NCBI GenBank assembly: GCA_902778115.1 | Contig: CACYWG010000001.1 | Location: 124,001-188,000, forward strand | Source: Oscillospiraceae bacterium | GTDB lineage: Bacteria > Bacillota > Clostridia > Oscillospirales > Oscillospiraceae | Length of the DNA stretch: 64,000 nucleotides | Direction of reading: 5' to 3' | Shown: positions 35,646 to 44,578 of the stretch, piece by piece | How positions within the stretch are numbered: position 1 is the first letter of the stretch | Layout of the letters: each line of letters opens with the position of its first letter | Translations under genes and position numbers: made by a program | The notes under the pieces: model-generated | Database searches by the model: none | Seen by the model: only the letters and a program-made list of their open reading frames with translations | What the model was told of the DNA's origin: nothing

Positions 35646-37163
35646 ATGAAAAAAAGCCGCCTGTTTTCCATTATTTCTTTTATTGTTCTGATTGCGGTAT
35701 CGGTTTTGTTTGCCTATTATGTGTACCGTTCCCAGCTGATTCCCGCAAGGATTCTGTTACTTGCCCTCATTCTGTATATCATTGTACTCTGCCTTCTTGT
35801 GCTTCTCGTTTTCCGATCCCAGCAGAGTTTTCTGGTAGTATTGGGCGGCGTTTTATGTCTGCTCCTTTGTGTGGTTTTGCTGGCATCCACCATGTATTTC
35901 AACCGTGCGGTCAACGCTGCGCAATCAATCACAACAACAAAATCGGAAGTTTCGACTGTCAGCGTGTACATGCTCAGCGAAAAGACCGACGATTCGACTG
36001 TATTATCGGCTGATTTGACCTACGGTATCCTCAAAGAGCAGGACCGCGCTAATACAGATAAGGTCATTTCCAAGCTGGAAGAAGATCTGGGAAGTACTTT
36101 GATCACCAAGACCTTTGACAGCACTTCCGGTCTGATCAACGCCTTGCTCGATCAGGATGTCGATGCCATTATCGTAAACAGCGCATTTTTGCAGCTGTTT
36201 AACGAAGTGGAAGGTTATGAGAACCTGGCCAGCCAGCTGCGTGAGATCCACAAGATTCAGGTCGTAACTGAAAAGGAAGAAAAACCGGAACCGACGAAAA
36301 AACCTTCGACTGCCAAGCCTGTTCAGGCCACGGCAGAACCTGAAAAGAAAGATCCCTTTATCGTCTACATCAGCGGAATTGACACACGCGGCAAAGAGAT
36401 GATCGAAAAGAGCCGTTCTGATGTGAACGTTCTTGCCGTCATCAATCCGAACACGCATCAGATTCTTCTGCTTACCACCCCCCGTGATTATTATGTGACT
36501 CTGCAATTTGATGGTTATCAGTCGTATATCAAAGATAAGTTGACCCATGCCGGCATGTATGGCGTACAGGTATCCATGGATACCTTGGGCCTGCTCTATG
36601 ATATCGATGTAAATTATTATTTCCGCGTCAATTTTACCGGTTTTGTTGATATCGTCAATGCGCTCGGCGGTGTTACGGTTGATTCTGAAAAAGAATTTTG
36701 GGAATATGATAGCGGCAAAGACTATCATTTTCTTGAGGGACCCAATCAACTGAGCGGTGAAGAAGCACTCGTTTTTGTCCGCGCACGCAGTAACATCGGC
36801 GATCAGCAGCGTGGGCGCAACCATATGTCTTTCATCAAAGCTGTGATCGACAAAGCGACCTCTTCGGACATGCTTTTGCGTTTTGATGATCTTGTCAAGT
36901 CTGTCGAGGGCAGCTTTGAAACCAGTATGCCCTATGACTTGATCAGAGACCTGGTAAAGGATCAGATCGAAACAGCCCCTGACTGGAACATTGTCAGTTA
37001 CAATGTAACGGGTGACGGTGCCAGTGCGCAGGTTTATTCCATGGACATTGATGTGTTTGTCTTCCTGCCGAATTACCGCACTGTCAATACAGCCAAAGAG
37101 CTGATCCAGCAGGTTTTGAACGGTGAGGTGCTTACCGCACCCGAGACGACTCCCGATTCGTAA
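35646..37163 (+). CDS. LytR-CpsA-Psr (LCP) family cell envelope ligase
   Basis: The 505-residue protein has three N-terminal membrane helices (about 5-95), an extracellular accessory domain (about 115-215) that resembles a substrate-binding lobe, a Pro/Lys/Glu-rich linker, and the LCP catalytic domain (about 240-480). LCP hallmarks include GIDTRGK, RSDVNVLAVINP, LLTTPRDYYV and RARSNIGDQQRGRN. LCP enzymes attach teichoic acids or polysaccharides to peptidoglycan. The polymer cannot be inferred, as no synthesis cluster adjoins. Confidence 0.92.
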   Translation: MKKSRLFSIISFIVLIAVSVLFAYYVYRSQLIPARILLLALILYIIVLCLLVLLVFRSQQSFLVVLGGVLCLLLCVVLLASTMYFNRAVNAAQSITTTKSEVSTVSVYMLSEKTDDSTVLSADLTYGILKEQDRANTDKVISKLEEDLGSTLITKTFDSTSGLINALLDQDVDAIIVNSAFLQLFNEVEGYENLASQLREIHKIQVVTEKEEKPEPTKKPSTAKPVQATAEPEKKDPFIVYISGIDTRGKEMIEKSRSDVNVLAVINPNTHQILLLTTPRDYYVTLQFDGYQSYIKDKLTHAGMYGVQVSMDTLGLLYDIDVNYYFRVNFTGFVDIVNALGGVTVDSEKEFWEYDSGKDYHFLEGPNQLSGEEALVFVRARSNIGDQQRGRNHMSFIKAVIDKATSSDMLLRFDDLVKSVEGSFETSMPYDLIRDLVKDQIETAPDWNIVSYNVTGDGASAQVYSMDIDVFVFLPNYRTVNTAKELIQQVLNGEVLTAPETTPDS

Positions 37164-37174
37164 ACTCAAAAAAT

Positions 37175-37219
37175 AAAAGAGCAGCCAGATGGCCGGAAAA
37201 GCCATCTGGCTGCTCTTTT
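37175..37219. terminator. Bidirectional terminator between the LCP and PPi-phosphofructokinase genes
   Basis: The arms 37175-37193 and 37201-37219 pair over 19 bases, with flanking A and T runs for both directions. Confidence 0.88.
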
Positions 37220-37227
37220 GTTCAGGT

Positions 37228-38466
37228 TCACGCAAGGACTTTTTTCAGTCTTGCATAGCGGGGAAGGGAGTGCTCCCTCGGGATCGCAGGCTCGCCCTGG
37301 ATCAGCGGAAGAACATAGTCGATCAGCTCCTGCTTGACGCCGTTGTGTTCGTCGTTGATCCAAGCAAGGGGGATCTTCTTCTCGTAGTTTGCCGTCGAAG
37401 CAAGCGGAACCAGTGTCAGCTCGCAGCGGTACTTTCCGTCGTCCATCTGGCGATGGAAGGCGACCATATAGCCGGTGGTGCCCTTGACTGCTTCTTCAAC
37501 CGCTCTCTTGCCGGCAGAGTAAGCTTCCTCAATATCAGTCTCGGAAGCAATATGCGCCGCGCAGCGCTGCAGCAGGCTCAGCTCGATACCGCGTACCTTG
37601 GCGCCGGTCTTCGCCTTGACGAGGTTGGCAAGCATGGAGGCAAGACCGCCCAGCTGCGCATGACCGAAGCCGTCGGTCGCGGAAGTCTTGGCCTCGGACA
37701 CAAAGCTTCCGTCCGCATAATGGATGCCCTCAGAAACCGCCACAAGAACCTTGCCGTTCTTATGATAGACCCGCTCAATGTCAGCAAAGAACTGATCCAT
37801 ATCGAAGTCCGTCTCCGGCAGATAGATCAGATCCGGACCGGAGCCGAAATAGCTTGCCAGACCGGAGCTTGCCGCGAGCCAGCCGGCGTGACGGCCCATG
37901 ATCTCAACGATCGTGATCATGCCATTGTCGTAAACGCGGGAATCCTTGCTGATCTCCATGCAGGAGGTAGCAATGTATTTCGCAGCGCTGCCGAAGCCGG
38001 GGCAATGGTCCGTGCCAAAGAGGTCGTTGTCGATCGTCTTGGGCACGCCCATAACGCGGCACTCATAGCCGACAGATTCCATATAGCGGCTGATCTTGTT
38101 GCAGGTGTCCATGGAATCGTTGCCGCCGTTATAGAAGAAATAGCGGACGTTATACTTTTTGAAGATTTCAAGGATCCGGCGGTAATCCGTGTCGTCGACT
38201 TCGGGATCCGCCATTTTGTAGCGGCAGGAGCCGAGCTCGGAAGAGGGGGTATGGAGCAGCAGCTCCAGTTCCTTCGGATCTTCTTCGTCCATCACATAGA
38301 GTTTATCGTCGAGAACGCCGCGGATCCCGTGTGCCGCACCGTAAACTTTCGTGATTTCCTCTGCGTCCAGTGCAGTGCGGATCACGCCGTAGGCGCTGGC
38401 ATTGATAACTGCCGTGGGTCCGCCGGACTGCCCAAAGATGCAGGCGCCGATCAGTTTCTTACTCAT
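37228..38466 (-). CDS. pfp: Diphosphate-dependent 6-phosphofructokinase
   Basis: This enzyme phosphorylates fructose 6-phosphate. Two signs point to PPi rather than ATP as donor: GGNDSMDT carries Asp-Ser where ATP enzymes have Gly, and PKTIDND has Lys in place of the Gly of PGTIDND. Substrate-binding residues in EIMGRHAGW and the ELGSCR region are retained. ATG 38466 (412 residues) is ten bases from GGAGG; an ATG six bases earlier is too close. It is divergent from the aldolase gene, the next glycolytic step. Confidence 0.87.
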   Translation of the reverse strand: MSKKLIGACIFGQSGGPTAVINASAYGVIRTALDAEEITKVYGAAHGIRGVLDDKLYVMDEEDPKELELLLHTPSSELGSCRYKMADPEVDDTDYRRILEIFKKYNVRYFFYNGGNDSMDTCNKISRYMESVGYECRVMGVPKTIDNDLFGTDHCPGFGSAAKYIATSCMEISKDSRVYDNGMITIVEIMGRHAGWLAASSGLASYFGSGPDLIYLPETDFDMDQFFADIERVYHKNGKVLVAVSEGIHYADGSFVSEAKTSATDGFGHAQLGGLASMLANLVKAKTGAKVRGIELSLLQRCAAHIASETDIEEAYSAGKRAVEEAVKGTTGYMVAFHRQMDDGKYRCELTLVPLASTANYEKKIPLAWINDEHNGVKQELIDYVLPLIQGEPAIPREHSLPRYARLKKVLA

Positions 38467-38526
38467 TAGCATTTATCCTCCAATGCTTGATATCAAAAAA
38501 TTTGCCGCATTTGTGTAATGTGCTTC

Positions 38527-38555
38527 TTGATTATGCAACAGATTGAGGATATAAT
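38527..38555 (+). promoter_or_regulatory. Sigma-A type promoter for fba
   Basis: TTGATT and TATAAT are spaced by 17 bases in the gap between divergent pfp and fba, 70 bases before fba. Confidence 0.78.
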
Positions 38556-38563
38556 ATAAAAGC

Positions 38564-38594
38564 AAATTTGTAAATAGTCCAAATTCACAAATTT
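38564..38594. repeat. Inverted repeat in the fba leader
   Basis: AAATTTGT (38564-38571) and ACAAATTT (38587-38594) are perfect mirror arms with a 15-base gap, just downstream of the predicted fba start of transcription. It may be an operator or an mRNA leader hairpin. Confidence 0.55.
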
Positions 38595-38625
38595 AATCAT
38601 TTTTTAGGTAAGGAGAGTAACAAAT

Positions 38626-39594
38626 ATGCCTCTTGTCACTACAAAGGAAATGTTCGCGAAGGCCTATGACGGCGGCTATGCCGTTGGCGCCTTCAACGTC
38701 AACAACATGGAGATCGTCCAGGGTATTACCGAGGCTGCCGGCGAACTGAAGAGCCCCGTCATCCTCCAGGTTTCCAAGGGCGCCCGCGCCTACGCCAACC
38801 ATACCTATCTGGTAAAGCTGGTTGAGGCCGCCGTCATCGAGAATCCGGAGATCCCCATCGCGCTGCACCTTGACCATGGCGACACCTTTGAACTCTGCAA
38901 GAACTGCATTGACGGCGGCTTTACCTCCGTCATGATCGACGCTTCCTCCAAGTCCTTTGAGGAGAACATCGCGCTGACCCGTCAGGTCGTCGAATATGCC
39001 CACGACCACGGTGTTGTCGTTGAGGCCGAGCTTGGCACCCTGGCCGGCGTGGAAGACGAAGTATCCGTCGAGCACGGCAAAGAAAGCTACACTCATCCGG
39101 AAGAAGTCGAGGAGTTTGTGTCCCGCACCGGCTGCGACTCTCTGGCTATTGCCATCGGCACTTCTCACGGCGCATACAAGTTCAAGGCTTCCCAGTGCAC
39201 CCGCAACGAGGAAGGCGTTCTGGTCCCGCCCCCGCTGCGTTTCGACGTTCTGGAAGAGTGCATCAAGCGTCTGCCCGGTTTCCCCATCGTTCTGCACGGT
39301 TCTTCCTCCGTTCCTCAGGAATTTGTGAAGATGGTTAACCAGTACGGCGGCAACATGCCGGACGCCATCGGCATCCCCGAGGATCAGCTGCGCAAGGCTG
39401 CCAAACTCGCCGTCTGCAAGATCAATATCGACTCCGATATCCGCCTTGCCATGACCGGCACTATCCGCAAGTACTTTGCCGAGCATCCCGATCACTTCGA
39501 CCCGCGCCAGTACCTCAAGCCCGCCCGTCAGGCCGTTAAGGATATGGTCGCCCACAAGATCATTCACGTTCTTGGTTCCGACGGAAAAGCCTGA
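38626..39594 (+). CDS. fba: Class II fructose-bisphosphate aldolase
   Basis: The zinc aldolase has 322 residues. Metal ligands lie in HLDHGD, ELGTLAGVED (Glu) and GTSHGAYKF, and the Schiff-base-free class II layout is clear. The C-terminal DPRQYLKPAR stretch is of the clostridial subtype. GGAGAG stands eight bases before ATG 38626. Codon use is visibly strong (C- and G-ending optimal codons), as expected for a highly expressed glycolytic gene. Confidence 0.96.
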   Translation: MPLVTTKEMFAKAYDGGYAVGAFNVNNMEIVQGITEAAGELKSPVILQVSKGARAYANHTYLVKLVEAAVIENPEIPIALHLDHGDTFELCKNCIDGGFTSVMIDASSKSFEENIALTRQVVEYAHDHGVVVEAELGTLAGVEDEVSVEHGKESYTHPEEVEEFVSRTGCDSLAIAIGTSHGAYKFKASQCTRNEEGVLVPPPLRFDVLEECIKRLPGFPIVLHGSSSVPQEFVKMVNQYGGNMPDAIGIPEDQLRKAAKLAVCKINIDSDIRLAMTGTIRKYFAEHPDHFDPRQYLKPARQAVKDMVAHKIIHVLGSDGKA

Positions 39595-39630
39595 TCCGCC
39601 TTCGATATATAAAATAGGGGAGTGGCAGAT

Positions 39631-41259
39631 ATGGATTCTCCTTTCAGCCAGATTAACTCTTATATGCAAAAGCTGCCGCGCAGCAGCGGTAAACTGGACG
39701 GTCTTCTGATCGGTCGCCTTGTTGTCTCCGCACTGCTTCTGGCTGCAGTTCAGTTTATGGATCTGCTGCCGGGCCTCAAAATCGTTCTCATGCTGCTGTC
39801 TGTCCTTATCGCAGGCTACGACGTTCTTCTCGATTTGGTCGACGCGGTTTTGAACCACGACTTTTTCTCCGCTTCCGCCGTCATGGTGCTGATCACCGTG
39901 CTGTCCTTCCTGATCAGTACCGGTCTGGAAGGCGCCGTCTGCATGATCCTGTACCAGTTGGGGCTTGTGCTTGTCAATTTTGCCACCGACAAGACCAGAC
40001 GTTCCGCGCTGGAGATGCTGAGCCGTTCCGATCCGGATCTGCGTGACAGAGCTTCTCTTATTATCGGGGATGAAAAGGCAGGGGAGACCGATCTTCAGAA
40101 CGAGATCAGTTCCGCCGCTTCCACTGTTCTGAAGTGCCTGGTCCTGCTCGCAGTCGCTTTTGCCGTTATCATGCCGATCGCAACCAGCCTTTCCGTCCGG
40201 GAATCCATTCGCCGTGCCATGATCATTCTGGCTATCAGTCTTCCGGTCTCGGTTCTGGCGTCGCTGCCCCTGGCCGGCATTGTTGGAATCAGTTTTGCGA
40301 CTCGCTTCGGCGTGCTGTTCAACCATGCCCGTGTGCTGGAAAAACTCCGCCAGGTAAAAACGGCCGTCATTGACAAAAACGGAATCTTTGCCGACAGCCA
40401 GCCGGAATTTATCGGCGTCAAGACCGATGTTCTGGACACCGAAACCTTTATGGAATTCGTTGCCCATGCCGTTTATTATTCCGATCAATCCTTTGCCAAG
40501 GCGATCCTGGCTTCCCAGGACCGTGAATACCGGCTGGATCTCATCAGCGATTTCAAGGAAATTCCCGGCAGCGGCGTCGACGTCAAAATTGGCGGTGCGG
40601 ATGTGACGCTTGCCAAGCGTGAGCTGCTGACCGAGAGGGGAGAGGCCGTTCCCTACGAGGGCAAAGAGGACAACAGTGTATACTACCTGATGGTCGCCGG
40701 CAAATACATCGGAAAAGTTCTTATGTCCGATCATCGGAACCAGCAGAATACCAGACTGATTTCTGATCTGAAGAAAGCTGGCGTCGAACATTGCATCCTT
40801 CTCACGGAAGACAGCAAGGATGAAGGCGAACAACTGGGAATGAGCCTGAACGCCGACGAGGTATACTCTGAGTTCACAGACGAAACCAAACTCCAGTATC
40901 TGGAAAGTCTGGAACGTCAGGATACCATGTATCTTTACGCAAACAGTCTTCAGGCGCACAGCAATGCGGAGATCGACGTTCGCGTCAGCAAAAAGGGAAA
41001 ATACGCCGATGCATTGGTCAATCCGACAAAACTGGAGCTTTTCCCGGAAATGTTCGGTCTGAGCCGTCGTGTCAGAGAAATCTGCCTCGAAAACGTATTA
41101 TTCAGCTTTGTCGTGAAAGCTGTTTTGCTGTTCCTGGCTCTGACAGGAAATTGCACCGTTTGGTTTGCCATTTTCCTTGATTTTGTCGCAGCAATCGCAA
41201 CAATCCTTAATGCGATCCGCGTAACAAAAGATCCGCTGATCGATCTGCCGAAGATTTGA
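39631..41259 (+). CDS. Degenerate P-type ATPase-like membrane protein
   Basis: The 542-residue protein keeps the P1B-ATPase plan: membrane helices, cytoplasmic loop, a pair of helices followed by GVLFNHARVLEKLRQVKTAVIDKNG, then nucleotide-domain remnants and a final helix pair. The phosphorylation motif DKTGT is DKNGI (Asp at about 248). The metal motif CPC is replaced by SLP, and GDGxND is absent before the last helices. Ion transport powered by ATP is therefore doubtful. ATG 39631 is eight bases from GGGGAG; a GTG at 39622 overlaps that site. It follows fba by 36 bases. Confidence 0.7.
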   Translation: MDSPFSQINSYMQKLPRSSGKLDGLLIGRLVVSALLLAAVQFMDLLPGLKIVLMLLSVLIAGYDVLLDLVDAVLNHDFFSASAVMVLITVLSFLISTGLEGAVCMILYQLGLVLVNFATDKTRRSALEMLSRSDPDLRDRASLIIGDEKAGETDLQNEISSAASTVLKCLVLLAVAFAVIMPIATSLSVRESIRRAMIILAISLPVSVLASLPLAGIVGISFATRFGVLFNHARVLEKLRQVKTAVIDKNGIFADSQPEFIGVKTDVLDTETFMEFVAHAVYYSDQSFAKAILASQDREYRLDLISDFKEIPGSGVDVKIGGADVTLAKRELLTERGEAVPYEGKEDNSVYYLMVAGKYIGKVLMSDHRNQQNTRLISDLKKAGVEHCILLTEDSKDEGEQLGMSLNADEVYSEFTDETKLQYLESLERQDTMYLYANSLQAHSNAEIDVRVSKKGKYADALVNPTKLELFPEMFGLSRRVREICLENVLFSFVVKAVLLFLALTGNCTVWFAIFLDFVAAIATILNAIRVTKDPLIDLPKI

Positions 41260-41264
41260 TTATG

Positions 41265-41306
41265 ATCAGCCGCACAGTCGATAACAGGCTGTGCGGCTGA
41301 TTTTAT
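41265..41306 (+). terminator. Terminator after the P-type ATPase-like gene
   Basis: ATCAGCCGCACAG (41265-41277) pairs fully with CTGTGCGGCTGAT (41289-41301) and is followed by TTTTATATT. Confidence 0.88.
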
Positions 41307-41307
41307 A

Positions 41308-41336
41308 TTGACAAATCCAAATCCAGGCTTTATAGT
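41308..41336 (+). promoter_or_regulatory. First sigma-A type promoter of the tyrosine recombinase
   Basis: TTGACA and TATAGT are spaced by 17 bases directly after the terminator. Confidence 0.72.
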
Positions 41337-41368
41337 AAAGACGACGGGGAAGGAAGCCTCTTTCCTCG

Positions 41369-41398
41369 TTGACATTTTCGCTTCTTGGTTCGCATAAT
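41369..41398 (+). promoter_or_regulatory. Second sigma-A type promoter of the tyrosine recombinase
   Basis: TTGACA and CATAAT are spaced by 18 bases. The expected start (about 41405) lies 45 bases before the gene. Confidence 0.68.
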
Positions 41399-41413
41399 AT
41401 CAATTTAGCGAAC
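41388..41413. repeat. Inverted repeat over the second recombinase promoter
   Basis: GTTCGC (41388-41393) and GCGAAC (41408-41413) flank the -10 and the start point with a 14-base gap. This is an operator candidate. Confidence 0.5.
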
Positions 41414-41449
41414 TTTGGCGGGTCAGAAGACACCGAAAGGAGCCCTTTC

Positions 41450-42448
41450 ATGAATTTGGATCAAATCAATGATATTCCCGATATTTTAATGGAGTTTCTG
41501 GAATACCACTCTACGGTGCGCGGACATTCCGATCGAACGGTTGCGGCCTACTATTTGGATTTAAAAATATTATTCCGCTACTTAAAACGCCGCAGACATC
41601 TGGTCGATCCGAAAACGCCTTTTCATGAGATCGATATCACAGACGTTGATCTGGATTTTATTAAAGCGATCCGGATTGAAGAGCTGTACCGCTATCAGTC
41701 GTTTTCACCGGAAATGCAGAATTCCAGTCAGGCCCTGTCTGCAGCCAGCCGGTGCCGCCGCACGTCTTCCGTAAAGTCATTTTTTAATTATCTCACTGTG
41801 AAGCGTCATTTACTGGATCATAACGTTTGCCAGGAACTGGACATGCCGAAACGTCAGGCTTCGCTTCCAAGGTACCTGGAGGAAGCCGAATGCGAGCGTC
41901 TGCTCAATGCCTGCGACGGCCCATATGCACTTCGTGATTACTGTATGTTGATGCTGTTTATGTCCTGTGGTCTTCGTGTATCCGAACTTGTTTCATTGAA
42001 CACAACCGATTTATATGAGGATCATCTGCGCGTACTCGGCAAAGGCAACAAAGAACGCGTCATTTACTTTGGCGAAGGCTGCCGGGAGGCCATTGATGAT
42101 TATTTAATGGTAAGGGATGAGGAAAAAATCGTCCCGGAAGACAAAAACGCCCTTTTTATCAGCCGGGATAATCGTCGAATCAGCGTGCGCGGAGTACAAA
42201 AAATGGTCGAAAAGAAGCTAAAATTGGCTGGTTTGGACGCAACCAGGTACTCTCCGCACAAATTAAGGCATACCGCAGCCACGCTGATGCTCAAAAACGG
42301 CGTGGATACCCGAGCCCTGCAGGAAGTACTCGGACACAGCAATCTGAACACAACACAAATCTATACGCATCTGGACAATGCCGCTCTTCACGAGGCTGCG
42401 ATGGCCAATCCGATCGGGCGCAAGCACAAGTCAGAAATCGAAAAATAA
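41450..42448 (+). CDS. Tyrosine recombinase, XerC/XerD type
   Basis: The 332-residue protein has an N-terminal SAM-like core-binding domain and the catalytic domain. The conserved residues are Arg in CGLRVSEL, Lys in GKGNKERV, HKLRH, LGHSNLNTTQIYTH and the nucleophile Tyr therein. ATG 41450 follows GAAAGGAG. It has its own tandem promoters and terminator and no integrase-type neighbours, so a chromosome-dimer or housekeeping role is more likely than phage integration. A second XerD-like gene is at 51150. Confidence 0.88.
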   Translation: MNLDQINDIPDILMEFLEYHSTVRGHSDRTVAAYYLDLKILFRYLKRRRHLVDPKTPFHEIDITDVDLDFIKAIRIEELYRYQSFSPEMQNSSQALSAASRCRRTSSVKSFFNYLTVKRHLLDHNVCQELDMPKRQASLPRYLEEAECERLLNACDGPYALRDYCMLMLFMSCGLRVSELVSLNTTDLYEDHLRVLGKGNKERVIYFGEGCREAIDDYLMVRDEEKIVPEDKNALFISRDNRRISVRGVQKMVEKKLKLAGLDATRYSPHKLRHTAATLMLKNGVDTRALQEVLGHSNLNTTQIYTHLDNAALHEAAMANPIGRKHKSEIEK

Positions 42449-42477
42449 AAAACTCCTCGTATTACGAGGAGTTTTTT
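42447..42477. terminator. Bidirectional terminator between the recombinase and radA
   Basis: ACTCCTCGT and ACGAGGAGT pair around a three-base ATT gap, with A6 and T6 flanks extending the stem. Confidence 0.88.
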
Positions 42478-43843
42478 ATTCGCGGCGTAAAACGGCGGCG
42501 CAAGCCTCGCTGACGTTTCTGACCGGGATCAGCTGCAGGCCGTCCGGCGACTTGATTTCATCGCGGACATGCGAAGGAATCACGCAGCGGCGAAAGCCGA
42601 GGCGCGCGATCTCCGCCAGTCGCTGATTGATCATACTGACGCTTCTGATCTCGCCGGACAGGCCGACTTCTCCGATCGCAGCCAGATCCAGGCCAAGCGG
42701 ACGATCCAGATAACTGGACGCAACAGCCAGGATCGTCGCAAGGTCTGCGGCCGGTTCATCCAGCGATAGCCCGCCGATGACATTGATATAGGCGTCACAG
42801 CCGGAAACGTTCAGCCCGGCTCGTTTTTCAAGGACAGCCAGAAGCATGGCCGCCCGGTTGTAATCCAAACCGTTGCAGCGGCGCGAAGCATTATAGTTTG
42901 CCGAGCTGACGAGCGCCTGGACCTCGGCCAGGATCGGGCGGCTACCCTCGATGACGCAGGCCACACAGGTGCCCGGCGCGTTTTCCGGCCGTCCGCTGAG
43001 CAGAAGCTCCGAGGGATTATCAACGCCGTGCAGTCCGTCCTGCACCATTTCAAATACGCCGATCTCGTTAGTCGAACCGAAACGGTTCTTGGCTGCGCGC
43101 AGAATGCGAAAGCTGGTGCTGCGTTCGCCTTCAAAATACAGCACGCAGTCTACCATATGCTCCAGTACTTTCGGGCCGGCTATACTCCCCTCCTTGTTGA
43201 CATGGCCGACGACAAAGATGGTGATCCCCTGCTCCTTGGTCACCCGCATCAGGCGCATTGTGCATTCACGAACCTGTGTGATGCTCCCAGGTGCCGAGCT
43301 GATATCGGCGTCGCAGACCGTCTGGATCGAGTCGATGATGACCAGATCCGGCTTGAGTGTGTCGATCCCGGCCAGGATCTTATCCAAGTCTGTTTCCGCC
43401 AATACATAAAGATTCTCGTTTTCAATACTCAGACGCGTCGCGCGCAGCTTCAACTGACGTTCACTTTCCTCCCCGGTGACATAGAGGATCCTGCCCTCCG
43501 GACCGATGCTTCCGCACATCTGAAGCAGCAGCGTCGATTTGCCGATCCCGGGCGCACCGCCGACCAGCACCAGCGAGCCGATCACGGCACCGCCGCCAAG
43601 CACACGGTCAAACTCCGAGATCCCTGTTGTAAAGCGGAGCTCAGCGCTTATATCCAGATCCGATATTCTTTTCGGCTTTGGTGCGGAAAAGCTGCGTGAG
43701 CCGGACTTTATTCCTCCGGGAGCATCCAGTTTTACTTCAACCAGGGTATTCCATGCGCCGCAGCTGGGGCACTTCCCCGCCCAGTGCGCGCTTTCCGCGC
43801 CGCATTCACTGCAGCAATACATGCTTTTCTGTTTGTTCGCCAT
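42476..43843 (-). CDS. radA: DNA repair protein RadA
   Basis: RadA is a DnaB-like branch migration helicase that helps homologous recombination. The N-terminal zinc finger (CSECG...CPSCG), Walker A GAPGIGKST, the family-specific KNRFG motif and the C-terminal Lon-like domain are all intact in 455 residues. It lies downstream of spoIVA and cwlD on the same strand, so a separate vegetative promoter would be expected (see 44577-44605). Confidence 0.96.
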   Translation of the reverse strand: MANKQKSMYCCSECGAESAHWAGKCPSCGAWNTLVEVKLDAPGGIKSGSRSFSAPKPKRISDLDISAELRFTTGISEFDRVLGGGAVIGSLVLVGGAPGIGKSTLLLQMCGSIGPEGRILYVTGEESERQLKLRATRLSIENENLYVLAETDLDKILAGIDTLKPDLVIIDSIQTVCDADISSAPGSITQVRECTMRLMRVTKEQGITIFVVGHVNKEGSIAGPKVLEHMVDCVLYFEGERSTSFRILRAAKNRFGSTNEIGVFEMVQDGLHGVDNPSELLLSGRPENAPGTCVACVIEGSRPILAEVQALVSSANYNASRRCNGLDYNRAAMLLAVLEKRAGLNVSGCDAYINVIGGLSLDEPAADLATILAVASSYLDRPLGLDLAAIGEVGLSGEIRSVSMINQRLAEIARLGFRRCVIPSHVRDEIKSPDGLQLIPVRNVSEACAAVLRRE

Positions 43844-43861
43844 AATGGTATCTCCGTTCGC

Positions 43862-44578
43862 TCAAAGCATTTCTGCTTCACTCAGATATTGCAGCAGCGA
43901 GGCTGTCAGCACCAGGGCGATCGAGCATTGATAGGCGCTGCTGCACAGCTTCTGTACTTCAAAATTATTCGACATGAATCCGCATTCGACCAAGATGGCC
44001 GGGCAGCCGACATGAGAGGTAATGTAAAGAGCCTTCGGCGCCGGCTCGGCCACGCGCCGATTTTGCGGGTCAAGCTGCGTGATCAGGTTCTGATGACAGC
44101 GCCTGCCGAGCTCTTCACTGCCAGAACTAGCAGCATACAGAACCTGTGCGCCGCTCGGCTGTCCGGTGGGAAAATCATTTTGGTGGATGCTGATAAGGAT
44201 CGCTCCTGGCGTGTCATTGACAATCTCCGTGCGGCGCACCAAATCCTCATGCTCGCTGTATTCCGCATATTCGCTGCGGATCCTGTCGTCTTCGCGTGTC
44301 ATTGTCAGCGGCTGTCCCAAAAGCTCAGACAGGCAGCGCAGCTTCTGGGCAATGGCAAGGTTGATGTCGCTTTCCTTGCTGCCATCGTCGGAAATTGCTC
44401 CGCCGTCAAAGCCTCCATGGCCCGGATCGATCACCAGGGTATTCAGGCCGGTGTCCGCTGAACTGCTGACAAGTTCCGCGCCTCGCATCAGAAAGAAGAC
44501 CGACAGGAGCACGCAGGAAATCAGCATCAGCAGAAACGCCAGCTTCGGAAGTAAAACTAACCACTGCTTTTTATCCAT
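43862..44578 (-). CDS. cwlD: CwlD-like N-acetylmuramoyl-L-alanine amidase
   Basis: The amidase_3 domain follows a single N-terminal membrane anchor (about residues 9-30). The zinc ligands are seen in VIDPGHGGFDGG, in the early Glu (KESDINLA region) and in SIHQND, with the catalytic Glu in ECGFMSN. Length (238) and architecture match CwlD, which with PdaA makes muramic-delta-lactam in spore cortex and is needed for germination. The position after spoIVA supports that. The start is uncertain: ATG 44578 has no clear ribosome site and overlaps a promoter -10; a TTG at 44596 is an alternative. Confidence 0.82.
   Translation of the reverse strand: MDKKQWLVLLPKLAFLLMLISCVLLSVFFLMRGAELVSSSADTGLNTLVIDPGHGGFDGGAISDDGSKESDINLAIAQKLRCLSELLGQPLTMTREDDRIRSEYAEYSEHEDLVRRTEIVNDTPGAILISIHQNDFPTGQPSGAQVLYAASSGSEELGRRCHQNLITQLDPQNRRVAEPAPKALYITSHVGCPAILVECGFMSNNFEVQKLCSSAYQCSIALVLTASLLQYLSEAEML

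Noticed and set aside
38593..40959. 788-codon open frame on the minus strand opposite fba and the P-type ATPase-like gene
   Set aside because: It is antisense to two well-supported genes. Strong codon bias leaves stop codons rare in the opposite frame, and the product is low in recognisable motifs.
41388..41413. LexA box at GTTCGC...GCGAAC
   Set aside because: The common Gram-positive LexA site is GAAC-N4-GTTC; here the arms are in the opposite order and 14 bases apart, so it is listed only as a dyad.
41450..42448. Phage or integrative element marked by a tyrosine recombinase
   Set aside because: No att-like direct repeats, no tRNA, and no phage or plasmid genes adjoin. Neighbours are core genes.
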